A stretch of DNA of 64,000 nt from an uncultured Clostridia bacterium (GTDB lineage: Bacteria; Bacillota; Clostridia; Monoglobales; Monoglobaceae): the NCBI GenBank assembly GCA_947589045.1, contig CANQBQ010000004.1:25259-89258 (forward strand). Reading direction: 5' to 3'. Of the stretch, positions 1-7,777 are shown piece by piece. The first letter of the stretch is position 1, and each line of letters begins with the position of its first letter. The notes beneath the pieces were generated by a model. It was not told the origin of the DNA. It did no database searches and worked only from the letters and a program-made list of their open reading frames with translations. The position numbers and the translations under genes were made by a program.

Positions 1-929
1 CCCACGTCAGGCTTTTTATACTCCATAACCGGCTGTCCGCAATAGCCGTCGTCCACACGCTCGCCCATAACAGGCCAGCCGTCCATCCATTGAACGGGCT
101 GAAGGTGGATAATTCGTCCATATGCCTCAAGGTCCTGGAAGTGGAGAAACCAGTTCTCGCCGTTTTCAAGCTCTACAAGCGCGCCCTGGTGAGGTCCGTT
201 TATCTCTGTAAGACCCATACGAAGAACTATTCTGTCCTCATAGGGTCCGTATATATTCTTGGAGCGCAGAGCCACCTGCCAGCCGATAGGAACGCCGCCT
301 GCGGGAGCGAGTATGTAATAATATTCGCCGCGCTTATACATTTTCGGACCTTCCAGTGTGGTATGGCTTACCTCGCCGTTAAATACAATGGTGTCCTCCG
401 AAATAATCTCTTTGCCGTCGGGAGTCATCTCGCATATTGCAAGTCTGCTCTTAAATCCGCCCGTGCGGCTGCCCGCATAGGCGTGTACTATATATGCCTT
501 GCCGTCATCGTCCCAGAACGGGCAGGTGTCTATCGTACCCTTTGCCGATTTAATGAGGGTCAACTCGTCCCACTCACCGTACGGGTCGTCGGTTGAGGTC
601 ATATAATATCCGTAGTCGGGGTCGCCGTAGTATATATAATATCTGCCGTCGTGAAAACGCATTGACGGAGCCCAAACGCCGCAGCCGTGCTGAGGTGTGT
701 CATACACTTCGGGCAGTCGGCGCGCCGCGTAATTTATAAGCTCCCAGTTTACCAAATCCTTGGAGTGAAGGATAGGCAGTCCGGGTACGAACGTGAAGCT
801 CGACGCCGTCATAAAGAAGTCGTCACCCACACGAATAACGTCGGGATCCGAGTAATCGGTGTAAAGAATAGGATTTCTGTAGTTTCCGTTTCCCAGGTCG
901 GCAATCCAGTTGCCGTGTGATAATGGCAT
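1..929 (-). CDS. Glycoside hydrolase family 43 (beta-xylosidase/arabinofuranosidase type), C-terminus cut by window edge
   Basis: The reverse strand reads an open frame from an ATG at 929 to the window edge, behind a GGAGG ribosome-binding site. About 309 residues are visible. Near the N-terminus SDPDVIRVGDDFFM carries the usual GH43 catalytic base region. About 150 residues on, GTIDTCPFWDDDGKAYIVHA holds the second conserved Asp, and INGPHQGA carries the likely general-acid Glu, followed by HFQD and YGRIIHLQPVQW. These blocks are typical of the GH43 subfamily that removes xylose or arabinose from plant side chains. No signal peptide is seen, so it probably acts in the cytoplasm on imported oligosaccharides. 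It is divergent from a GH28 gene with abutting promoters, which suggests shared induction by plant cell-wall sugars. The exact substrate is not decidable. Confidence 0.9.
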   Translation of the reverse strand, partial: MPLSHGNWIADLGNGNYRNPILYTDYSDPDVIRVGDDFFMTASSFTFVPGLPILHSKDLVNWELINYAARRLPEVYDTPQHGCGVWAPSMRFHDGRYYIYYGDPDYGYYMTSTDDPYGEWDELTLIKSAKGTIDTCPFWDDDGKAYIVHAYAGSRTGGFKSRLAICEMTPDGKEIISEDTIVFNGEVSHTTLEGPKMYKRGEYYYILAPAGGVPIGWQVALRSKNIYGPYEDRIVLRMGLTEINGPHQGALVELENGENWFLHFQDLEAYGRIIHLQPVQWMDGWPVMGERVDDGYCGQPVMEYKKPDV

Positions 930-961
930 AATAAAAAACCTCCAATTCCAAATACTAGGAC

Positions 962-990
962 ATTATACAAAAATTTTTCTCAAACGTCAA
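962..990 (-). promoter_or_regulatory. Sigma-A-type promoter for the GH43 gene
   Basis: On the reverse strand TTGACG (985-990) is followed after 17 bp by a perfect TATAAT (962-967), about 30 bp upstream of the GH43 start codon. Confidence 0.75.
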
Positions 991-997
991 TAAGTAA

Positions 998-1026
998 TTG
1001 AATTTTTATCAATATTATGGTAATAT
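998..1026 (+). promoter_or_regulatory. Sigma-A-type promoter for the GH28 gene
   Basis: TTGAAT (998-1003), a 17-bp spacer, then TAATAT (1021-1026). Its -35 box lies only 7 bp from the -35 box of the divergent GH43 promoter, so one bound regulator could control both. Confidence 0.6.
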
Positions 1027-1075
1027 GTACTTGGTTTTGATTATAAAATTGTTTAAATTTAAGGAGAGAGCAATT

Positions 1076-2377
1076 ATGGACGTTTTCAACATAGCGGATT
1101 TTGGCGCAAAAAGCGGCGGAGTTTATAAAAATACGGCAGAAATTGCCGCGGCGATAGACGCGGCTTCAAAGTGCGGCGGCACGGTAGTGATACCGCGCGG
1201 AATTTGGCTCACCGGACCTATCACGATGAAAAGCGGCGTCACCCTCCACGCAGAGGACGGCGCGATAGTTCGCTTCAGCGGCGACGCGGACGACTATCCG
1301 CTTGTCAAGACGGACTGGGAGGGCTCGCGCGCGCTCCGCTGCACCTCGCCGATAAACGGCTGCAATCTGAGCGACATAGCGATAACCGGCGGCGGCATAT
1401 TTGACGGCGAAGGCGGCGTGTGGCGCCCGTTAAAGCAGATGAAAGTCACCGAAAGGCAGTGGAAAAACCTCTTGGCCGGCGGCGGCTGTGTAAAGGACAG
1501 CCGCGAGGGCGGCGTGTGGTGGCCTGACGAGTACGCGGCGGACGGCGCGAAAGTTATGAAGGAAATAGATATAGAGACTGTCAACCCGAACGACTACATA
1601 AAATACAAGCGGTTTTTCAGACCCACCCTGCTCCAGCTTCGCGAGTGCAAGGGCGTGACGTTAAAGAACGCGACGTTTCAAAACTCTCCCGCGTGGTGCC
1701 TGCACCTGTTTATGTGCGAGGACGTAAAGGTGTCCGACATTTGCGTGCGTAACCCGTGGTTCTCGCAAAACGGCGATGGAATTGACATAGAGTGCTGTAA
1801 AAACGTACTGATTGAAAATTCGAGCTTCGACGTGGGCGACGACGCGATTTGTATGAAGTCGGGCAAGGACGAATACGGCAGACGGCTCGCCACCCCGACC
1901 GAGAATGTGGAAATTAAAAACTGCATCGTATATCACGGTCACGGCGGATTTGTCGTGGGAAGCGAAATGTCTGGCGGCGTGCGCGACGTGCGTCTGTACG
2001 GCTGCTCGTTTATCGGCACCGACGTGGGTCTGCGCTTTAAAAGCTGCCGCGGCAGAGGCGGAGTTGTGGAAAACATCAGCATATCGGGAGTAAATATGAC
2101 CGACATAAAAAACGAGGCGATAATATTCACCACCGCATACGACGCGAACGGCACCCCCGACGACAGCACCGAGCGAAGCGAAAAAACGCCCGAATTTAAA
2201 AATATAAAAATCGAGGACGTGGTATGCGACGGCTGTAAGACCCCGATTTCGATTGCGGGACTTCCCGAGCTGCCCATTCACGACGTTGAGCTTCGCAACA
2301 TCACCATAAGGAGCGCGGGTCAAATCGAAACCTCAAACTGCGAAAACCTCACACTCGAAAACGTCGAGATAATATAA
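1076..2377 (+). CDS. Glycoside hydrolase family 28 (polygalacturonase-like)
   Basis: A 433-residue parallel beta-helix enzyme of the pectin-degrading GH28 family, which hydrolyses galacturonan-type polymers. The N-terminal segment (NIADFGAKSGG at about 5-15, then a run of hydrophobic strands) is the usual pectate-lyase-like start. The four GH28 signature blocks are all present: NGDG at 232-235, GDD at 254-256, GHG at 288-290 and RFK at 320-322 (usually RIK). The start is placed at the ATG at 1076 behind AAGGAGAG. The open frame extends 26 codons upstream, but that part overlaps the promoter. No signal peptide is seen, so the substrate is probably imported oligogalacturonides. The last codons and stop lie in a 29-bp repeat found again at 3778. 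Confidence 0.92.
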   Translation: MDVFNIADFGAKSGGVYKNTAEIAAAIDAASKCGGTVVIPRGIWLTGPITMKSGVTLHAEDGAIVRFSGDADDYPLVKTDWEGSRALRCTSPINGCNLSDIAITGGGIFDGEGGVWRPLKQMKVTERQWKNLLAGGGCVKDSREGGVWWPDEYAADGAKVMKEIDIETVNPNDYIKYKRFFRPTLLQLRECKGVTLKNATFQNSPAWCLHLFMCEDVKVSDICVRNPWFSQNGDGIDIECCKNVLIENSSFDVGDDAICMKSGKDEYGRRLATPTENVEIKNCIVYHGHGGFVVGSEMSGGVRDVRLYGCSFIGTDVGLRFKSCRGRGGVVENISISGVNMTDIKNEAIIFTTAYDANGTPDDSTERSEKTPEFKNIKIEDVVCDGCKTPISIAGLPELPIHDVELRNITIRSAGQIETSNCENLTLENVEII

Positions 2378-2386
2378 CGAAAATAA
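2358..2386 (+). repeat. 29-bp direct repeat, copy 1 (covers the GH28 stop codon)
   Basis: The 29 bases beginning AAAACGTCGAGATAATATAA recur without mismatch at 3778-3806. This copy holds the last codons and TAA of the GH28 gene. Confidence 0.95.
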
Positions 2387-2437
2387 TACACTATTTGTTG
2401 TAAATATATTTTATAATCATAAACGGGAGGCGTTGAT

Positions 2438-3745
2438 ATGAGTATTTTTACAGATAAACTCGAAATGAGCAGACGCATTGAGGAGCAGGAGAAAACCATA
2501 GCTCTGTTAAACTCGGAAATAGCCGCCCGCAAGAAAGAAATCGTCAATCTCAACTCAAAGCTCAGAGATACAGAGCGGCAAAACGCCGATTACGAAAGCC
2601 GTTATGTTAATACCGGATTGGAGTGTGAATTTTGTTATACCGTGCTTCAGGAAAATTTTTCATTTTGCCCAAAATGCGGTAAAAAAATAAACAAATCCTC
2701 CGTTCCGGCAACAGAAAAATCCGCTGCAAGTCTTTTCACAGCAGAAGACGATTTAGACGGCGCTCTCATAGTTCGCTATAACGGATTCAGCGACAAAAAA
2801 ATAACCATACCTTCCTCTGTAAACGGCAAAAGGGTTATAGGCGTGTGGAACGACGTCTTTAAAAAATGCGTTGATTTGGAAGAAGTAATTTTTGAAGAAG
2901 GCTGTCAATATATCGGAAAAAATGCTTTTGCCGGATGCGAAAATTTAAAAAAGCTCCGTCTGCCGAAAAGCTTAATCGAAATAGGCGACAGCGCCTTCAG
3001 CGGCTGCAAGAGTCTCAGCGAAGCGGCAATTCCGCCGAATGTCAGAGTGGTCGGGTCATACGCATTTGGTTACTGCACAAACCTAAAAAAGATTTTGCTT
3101 CCGGACAGTCTGCAATATATAAGCAGCGGAATGCTTAGCCATACGGGTATATCCGAAATTAACATTCCTCAATCCGTTTTGCATATAGGATACGGTTCAT
3201 TTTCAGACACGCCGCTCAAGGAAATAGAATTGCCGCGCAATCTGTATTCGATAAACAGTTTCGCGTTTGACACTCCGTCGCTGGAAAAGATAACTATTCA
3301 TTCAAACGTAAAAATAATGTGCCGTGATATTTTCAGAAAATCGGCAAAACCATTGATACAATGCGCCGCAGGTTCAAAGGCGCATCTGTACGCACGAAAT
3401 TACGGACTGCCGTGCGTTGAAATTCCCGCGCAGCCGCCCGCGGATATACAAATTTGCTCAAACGGAATTATTATTGATATGAACATATTATCAAAAACAG
3501 ACGCGCGCCTCAATGAGTTATGGCGCTATATCGGATTGCCGAAAGCCGCTTCGTGGTCATGGGAGCGCACAGGTATGCTTCCCACAGTACGGATTGAAAA
3601 AACAATGCCCGCCGCGGACGCGGAACTTTTGAAAAACAAGCTTTGCGCATTTCTCGGAACTCCCCAAGCCCCTGCCCGCTTCGGTCCTTTTGGGCGCGTT
3701 TCGGAGCTTGCCGTACAGCAGTACTGGGGCGAGTCGGAGGTATAG
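2438..3745 (+). CDS. Coiled-coil, zinc-ribbon and BspA-type leucine-rich-repeat protein
   Basis: A 435-residue protein with no signal peptide. Residues about 5-55 are charged heptad-like sequence, likely a coiled coil. A zinc ribbon follows with Cys63-x2-Cys66-x10-Cys77-x2-Cys80. Residues about 105-320 are LRR_5/BspA-type repeats of the form IGxxAFxGCxxLKxLxLPxSL. The last 95 residues match nothing I recognise. BspA repeats are usually binding surfaces, but the cytoplasmic zinc-ribbon form has no known role. The gene has its own GGGAGG ribosome-binding site. It sits exactly between two copies of a 29-bp repeat, the second followed by what looks like the GH28 terminator, so it appears to be an insertion. 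Confidence 0.85.
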   Translation: MSIFTDKLEMSRRIEEQEKTIALLNSEIAARKKEIVNLNSKLRDTERQNADYESRYVNTGLECEFCYTVLQENFSFCPKCGKKINKSSVPATEKSAASLFTAEDDLDGALIVRYNGFSDKKITIPSSVNGKRVIGVWNDVFKKCVDLEEVIFEEGCQYIGKNAFAGCENLKKLRLPKSLIEIGDSAFSGCKSLSEAAIPPNVRVVGSYAFGYCTNLKKILLPDSLQYISSGMLSHTGISEINIPQSVLHIGYGSFSDTPLKEIELPRNLYSINSFAFDTPSLEKITIHSNVKIMCRDIFRKSAKPLIQCAAGSKAHLYARNYGLPCVEIPAQPPADIQICSNGIIIDMNILSKTDARLNELWRYIGLPKAASWSWERTGMLPTVRIEKTMPAADAELLKNKLCAFLGTPQAPARFGPFGRVSELAVQQYWGESEV

Positions 3746-3777
3746 CTCCTGTTTTAGTATTCAATTTAAAATATCAA

Positions 3778-3806
3778 AAAACGTCGAGATAATATAACGA
3801 AAATAA
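3778..3806 (+). repeat. 29-bp direct repeat, copy 2
   Basis: Identical to 2358-2386, but here it lies after the LRR gene and out of any reading frame. A strong terminator begins 6 bp downstream, as would be expected just after the original GH28 stop codon. Confidence 0.95.
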
Positions 3807-3811
3807 AATTT

Positions 3812-3846
3812 AAAAATCCACCGCGACGGCGGTGGATTTTTTATAT
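3812..3846 (+). terminator. Rho-independent terminator after the GH28/LRR genes
   Basis: A perfect 13-bp stem (3812-3824 with 3829-3841) closed by a 4-base loop, with A and T runs on either side, so it can work in both directions. Confidence 0.85.
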
Positions 3847-3874
3847 GTTTCCCATATGATTAAAGTCCGATTTT

Positions 3875-4193
3875 TTAAGCAAACACACCTTTGCACAGCT
3901 TTTCAATCATCTGCTCGCTCCAAACAGCGTTGGGAACGGTCACCAGATTTCCGAATTGCCATTTCAATATCATTGAAGGCTCCCCTTCGTTTCGGTCGAT
4001 AGAATTGTCAAATACATAAAGCTCATCGCATATATCAAACAGCCGCTTCAAGCGCCGTACATTTTAAATGGCGCTGAATTTCATCCGCATTGACATAATC
4101 GCCAATCGGTTTAAACTGTGAGTTTTCGGATATAACCGAACTTTTGCCCGAGCCGTTTGGTCCGGCAATAACCAAAAGGATGGGGAACTTCAT
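3875..4193 (-). pseudogene. Zeta-toxin-like ATPase (COG4185 type), internally deleted
   Basis: From the ATG at 4193 the frame reads a P-loop start (LLVIAGPNGSGKSSV) and YVNADEIQRHL, typical of zeta-toxin-like nucleotide kinases that act as toxins. It stops after 52 codons (TGA at 4035-4037). In another frame, starting right at the break, the family's C-terminal part continues (RLFDICDELYVFDNS onward) to a TAA at 3875. About half of the roughly 190 residues usual for the family are missing from the middle, so a single out-of-frame deletion has destroyed it. It lies 7 bp after the antitoxin gene, the normal order for such a pair. The family assignment is from recall of motifs. Confidence 0.75.
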
Positions 4194-4200
4194 AAGGACA

Positions 4201-4512
4201 TTACTCCCTTCTGTTGTTTATTACAATCGGTTCATTTGAAACGGGGTCTAAATAGGTAAATCGGTGCGGTATGCCGGTATTGTCGGGATTGGCGATTGCC
4301 TTCTTTATTGAAGTCTCTAATTGTCCCGCATCCATAATCGGTACAGATTGCGCGCTTGCCGGCGCTACAACACTGAACGGAAATCCTTGGTTCGCGACAA
4401 ACCTTTTTATAAATATATTCACCGCCGTACTCAACGGAATTCCTATTTCACTTGCTATTTTATCTGCGTCTCGTTTGACAGAATCTTCCACTCTCGTTGA
4501 TATTATAGCCAC
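4201..4512 (-). CDS. RelB/DinJ-family antitoxin
   Basis: A 103-residue protein whose first 55 residues (AIISTRVEDSVKRDADKIAS, then GIPLSTAVNIFIKRFV) are the ribbon-helix-helix DNA-binding region of RelB/DinJ antitoxins. In this family that part binds the operator and the C-terminal tail wraps the toxin. The start is the GTG at 4512, behind AAAGGAGG with 9-bp spacing. An upstream in-frame ATG at 4647 would add 45 poorly conserved residues. The partner toxin just downstream is broken, so this is an orphan antitoxin that may still repress its own promoter or neutralise related toxins elsewhere. Confidence 0.82.
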   Translation of the reverse strand: MAIISTRVEDSVKRDADKIASEIGIPLSTAVNIFIKRFVANQGFPFSVVAPASAQSVPIMDAGQLETSIKKAIANPDNTGIPHRFTYLDPVSNEPIVINNRRE

Positions 4513-4663
4513 TTCTTTCTTCCTCCTTTGAACCGGAGCGTCCCCCTTGTCTTTCCTCTCTCCAATCGTTCCCCCGTTACGATTGTTTTTAAAGTCGGTT
4601 ATATCCGTTTGTCTCTCGCTCCGATACAACATATACATTATATACATTGCTTTTTATATTTTT

Positions 4664-4691
4664 AGTATATCACATTTATTAAAAATGTCAA
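4664..4691 (-). promoter_or_regulatory. Promoter of the antitoxin/toxin operon
   Basis: On the reverse strand, perfect TTGACA (4686-4691), a 16-bp spacer and TATACT (4664-4669). It leaves a leader of about 145 nt before the GTG start. Confidence 0.65.
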
Positions 4692-4753
4692 CACATTTTT
4701 TACAAATGTATTACATTATTTTAATAAAAGAATACATTTTCATATTTTCGTAT

Positions 4754-6382
4754 TTAATCAAAGTGATACCTTGTCGTCTCGTAAAAGTCCTGCCATTCTA
4801 TGCCCTCGCCGTCATATATAAGCTCGTAGTCTATATTGTGTTCGTCAAACCATATTGCGTGGCACGGGAAATCGTTGATATTTAAAAGCACCCTCTGCCC
4901 GCTCTCGCGTATTTCGGTCATTTTTTCTTCCAAGCCGACCGTGGTCATATAAAAATACGTCGGCACGCCTACAAATCCGACCGCGCTGTTTAAAAGCATC
5001 ACGACCGACACCGCCGCGGCGCATGGCTTTACACCGTCAACGCACGAAAAGGCGAGCAGAAGCAGACAGGGTATATAATAGACATACGGGCTGTACCTCG
5101 CCCACCAGCTTTCGGGAAAAAATATTGCCAAAAGGATAAACACCGCGATTGCGGGAATTACGCTCGCCGCGCTTTTTGCCTTAAAAAGCGCGATAAGACC
5201 GAGGGCAATCGAAACAAGCAATATGCCGCTGAAAAGCACTCCGAAGCCGCCCATTCTCACATCGGGAACGCCCATAGCCATAGCCTCGTCAAGTGTAAAC
5301 GTAAATGGTATTTTAAGCTCGGGCGGTTCAAGCGGCGAATGTGTCGACTTTGAAAAGAGCGACGTCAAAAGCGCGCCGACGTTGGACATATTGTTAATTT
5401 CTTCGGGCGCATTTGCTCCCATAATATCGCATTTGTCCTCTCCCATAACGGGATGGAAAATATGCTGTCCGTTTTCGATATGCTTTACATACGGGTCTGC
5501 GCCCATCACAAAAAAGCCCAAAGCGGCGGCGGTAACAACAATTACGCAGGGCTTGAGCAGCTTTCTTCCCCGCGTTTTTATTCCGTATGCAATCCCGAAC
5601 GACGCAAGGGTAAATCCGCAAAGCACGGGCGCGGTAAACTTTATCGCAAACGAAGACGAGAATACCGCGGCGAGGCATATGTAATCCCAATTATCCGCCT
5701 TGTCCGAAAAAATCTTCATTCCCAAAAACGCGCACACCATTATTACCGCCGCCGTCGGCAGATCGTTCATAAACGTAAAATATTGCGACGCAATCACCGG
5801 ATTTGCCGTAAACACAAGCGCGAGCAAAAGACAAGTAATTCCGCGCTTTTCAAAGACCGTCTTTACAGTGTCATACGCGGAGAAAAATAACATCAGTACG
5901 AAAATTATATTTGCTCCTTTGGCACACTCGATTTTTCCGCACAGAGCGTATATACAGGCGTAAAACGACCAAACTCCCTTGGGATAATTGTCGAGCCACA
6001 GGGAAAGCTCCTGCACAGACGCAAGGCGGTCAAAGCCGGACAACGGTTCATAAAACGGGTTCCAGCCGTTTGCGATAGCCCACACAGCCTCCTTATGAAA
6101 ATACATTCCGTCATATGATATGTCATATACAAGCCCCGAAATCACCGCCGATATTACAACGGATAAGGCGGTGACCGCAAGCGCAAAAATAAGGGTGCGG
6201 TCAAATTTCACACCCAAAATAATTATGACCGCCGCGGCGGCGAGCAGACTCACAACGACCGTGTGTCCGCCCAGCAAAAATCCCAGTGACGAAACTGCGA
6301 CTGTCAATGCAAAAAGCAATACAGGAGCGGCGGTAAAACGATTATTCAGTGTCATATATTTCCTTATTTCTTCACTTTTCAT
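4754..6382 (-). CDS. Multi-pass membrane protein, GT-C glycosyltransferase-like
   Basis: A 542-residue protein with roughly a dozen hydrophobic segments. The first large outer loop carries DISYDGMYFHKEAVWAI and then NGWNPFYEP. The acidic-aromatic pattern and the NP motif recall GT-C enzymes, which use polyprenyl-phosphate sugars to modify surface glycans. The C-terminal 60 residues are soluble. The start is the ATG at 6382 behind GGAGGAAAA. A 26-codon in-frame extension upstream lacks a ribosome-binding site. It stands alone, with no cell-wall operon around it, so the acceptor is unknown. The GT-C assignment is inference from topology and the loop motif. Confidence 0.7.
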   Translation of the reverse strand: MKSEEIRKYMTLNNRFTAAPVLLFALTVAVSSLGFLLGGHTVVVSLLAAAAVIIILGVKFDRTLIFALAVTALSVVISAVISGLVYDISYDGMYFHKEAVWAIANGWNPFYEPLSGFDRLASVQELSLWLDNYPKGVWSFYACIYALCGKIECAKGANIIFVLMLFFSAYDTVKTVFEKRGITCLLLALVFTANPVIASQYFTFMNDLPTAAVIMVCAFLGMKIFSDKADNWDYICLAAVFSSSFAIKFTAPVLCGFTLASFGIAYGIKTRGRKLLKPCVIVVTAAALGFFVMGADPYVKHIENGQHIFHPVMGEDKCDIMGANAPEEINNMSNVGALLTSLFSKSTHSPLEPPELKIPFTFTLDEAMAMGVPDVRMGGFGVLFSGILLVSIALGLIALFKAKSAASVIPAIAVFILLAIFFPESWWARYSPYVYYIPCLLLLAFSCVDGVKPCAAAVSVVMLLNSAVGFVGVPTYFYMTTVGLEEKMTEIRESGQRVLLNINDFPCHAIWFDEHNIDYELIYDGEGIEWQDFYETTRYHFD

Positions 6383-6582
6383 TTTTTCCTCCAAAACGCT
6401 TGATTTGTCAAATATCTTTTTTGAATTATAGCATATTGCATTATATATTGCAATACACAATCATAAACATTACTATACTTTTTGCATTGCTTGTTTAAAT
6501 ATTTATTATTTTAAATTCTCTAAATATAATAATATTAAATATTGTATTGCCGGCGAAGGCAACAAATTAAGGAGAAGCTGTT

Positions 6583-6762
6583 ATGAGAAAATTTAAAATT
6601 CCGGTTGCGCCTCATTCCACAAACAAATGTATTCGGTTCCCGGACGATGTGATAGAGGCGGTTGAAAACGCGATAAAGGGCGTGGACTGCACCTTTTCCG
6701 CCTTTGTTGTTGAAGCGGTGCGTGTGGCTCTTGAAAATTTAGAGGATGATTGTGAAGAATAG
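6583..6762 (+). CDS. Small ribbon-helix-helix-like protein (YlcI/YnfO type)
   Basis: A 59-residue reading frame with a good AAGGAG ribosome-binding site 9 bp before the ATG. The sequence has the pattern NKCIRFPDDVIEAVENAI, a short strand then a helix, followed by a second helix (CTFSAFVVEAVRVALENLE). This is the layout of Arc/MetJ-type DNA-binding dimers and resembles YlcI/YnfO-like proteins of Firmicutes. It lies alone upstream of the sirtuin gene. Target and function are unknown. Confidence 0.68.
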   Translation: MRKFKIPVAPHSTNKCIRFPDDVIEAVENAIKGVDCTFSAFVVEAVRVALENLEDDCEE

Positions 6763-6853
6763 AGAATAAATAAAATGGGACTATCTCGTTTTAGGGGAAT
6801 TTATGCCCAAAACACGCAAAATAAAATCGAAAATTGAATTGGAGGAGTGCATT

Positions 6854-7576
6854 ATGTCGGAAAACGAAAACATTAAAAAATTCTTAGACGCCGTGCACGG
6901 AGGCAAGAGGATGGTGTTCTTCGGCGGCGCGGGCGTTTCCACCGAGAGCGGAATACCCGACTTTAGAAGCGTCGACGGGCTTTACAATCAAAAATACGAC
7001 TACCCGCCCGAGGTGATTTTGTCTCACTCGTTTTTCAAGCACAAAACCGAGGAGTTTTACAAATTTTACCGCGACAAAATGCTGTGTACCGACGCAAAGC
7101 CCAACATTACCCACACCACGCTCGCGCGTCTTGAGCGCGAGGGAGTCCTCACCGCCGTGGTCACCCAAAACATTGACGGTCTGCACCAAGCGGCGGGAAG
7201 CAAAAACGTATTTGAGCTTCACGGGAGCGTACACCGAAATTACTGCGAAAAATGCGGTGCGTTCTTCGGCGTTGACGCGATAACGGGCAGTACGGGGATT
7301 CCCAGGTGCAGTTGCGGCGGAGTTATAAAGCCCGACGTGGTTCTCTACGAGGAGGGGCTGGACGACAAGACCGTAAACGGCGCGGTGCGCGCAATCTCAA
7401 ATGCGGACGTGCTTATAGTCGGCGGGACGTCGCTCTCGGTATATCCCGCGGCGGGACTTATAAAATACTATCGCGGGAAGTCTCTGATTTTAATAAACAA
7501 GTCCGCCACGCCTTACGACAAGCTAGCGGATATTGTCATAAACGACAGCTTGGGCTCGGTAATGAGTCTGATATAA
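6854..7576 (+). CDS. NAD-dependent protein deacylase, Sir2 family
   Basis: A 240-residue sirtuin that removes acyl groups from protein lysines using NAD. The NAD-binding motif GAGVSTESGIPDFR is at 25-38, TQNIDGLH at 104-111 and the catalytic His at about 123 in LHGS. A structural zinc site is formed by Cys131-x2-Cys134 and Cys152-x-Cys154. Length and motif order match bacterial class U/III CobB-like proteins. The start is the ATG at 6854 behind GGAGGAG. The frame is open 17 codons further upstream without a ribosome-binding site. Confidence 0.95.
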   Translation: MSENENIKKFLDAVHGGKRMVFFGGAGVSTESGIPDFRSVDGLYNQKYDYPPEVILSHSFFKHKTEEFYKFYRDKMLCTDAKPNITHTTLARLEREGVLTAVVTQNIDGLHQAAGSKNVFELHGSVHRNYCEKCGAFFGVDAITGSTGIPRCSCGGVIKPDVVLYEEGLDDKTVNGAVRAISNADVLIVGGTSLSVYPAAGLIKYYRGKSLILINKSATPYDKLADIVINDSLGSVMSLI

Positions 7577-7600
7577 ATTTTACACCCGGAGGAAATTTCA

Positions 7601-7729
7601 ATGAACTTAAAAAAGAAGCTGCTCGGCGACAAGACTATGATACCGGTAAGGGCGGTTTCGGAGGCTCTCGGCTGCATTGTGGACCGGAATAACGACACTA
7701 TGACCGTAATAATCACGTCGGGAAATTAA
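7601..7729 (+). CDS. 42-residue copper-amine-oxidase-N (stalk) domain fragment
   Basis: A short frame with a CCGGAGG ribosome-binding site. Its product (GDKTMIPVRAVSEALGCIVD, then a TMTVIIT strand) matches the C-terminal half of the stalk domain that Firmicutes use in secreted proteins. It lacks a signal peptide and the first half of the domain. It is either the decayed end of a larger secreted protein given a new start, or a real small protein. It lies 24 bp after the sirtuin and before a terminator. Confidence 0.5.
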   Translation: MNLKKKLLGDKTMIPVRAVSEALGCIVDRNNDTMTVIITSGN

Positions 7730-7742
7730 AAATTAGGTGAAC

Positions 7743-7777
7743 AAAAACACCGCATCAAGGTTGATGCGGTGTTTTTT
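7743..7777. terminator. Bidirectional Rho-independent terminator
   Basis: A perfect 16-bp stem (7743-7758 with 7761-7776) with A and T tracts at the ends. It serves the plus-strand sirtuin unit and the minus-strand rho/deacetylase unit, which ends right at its edge. Confidence 0.88.
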
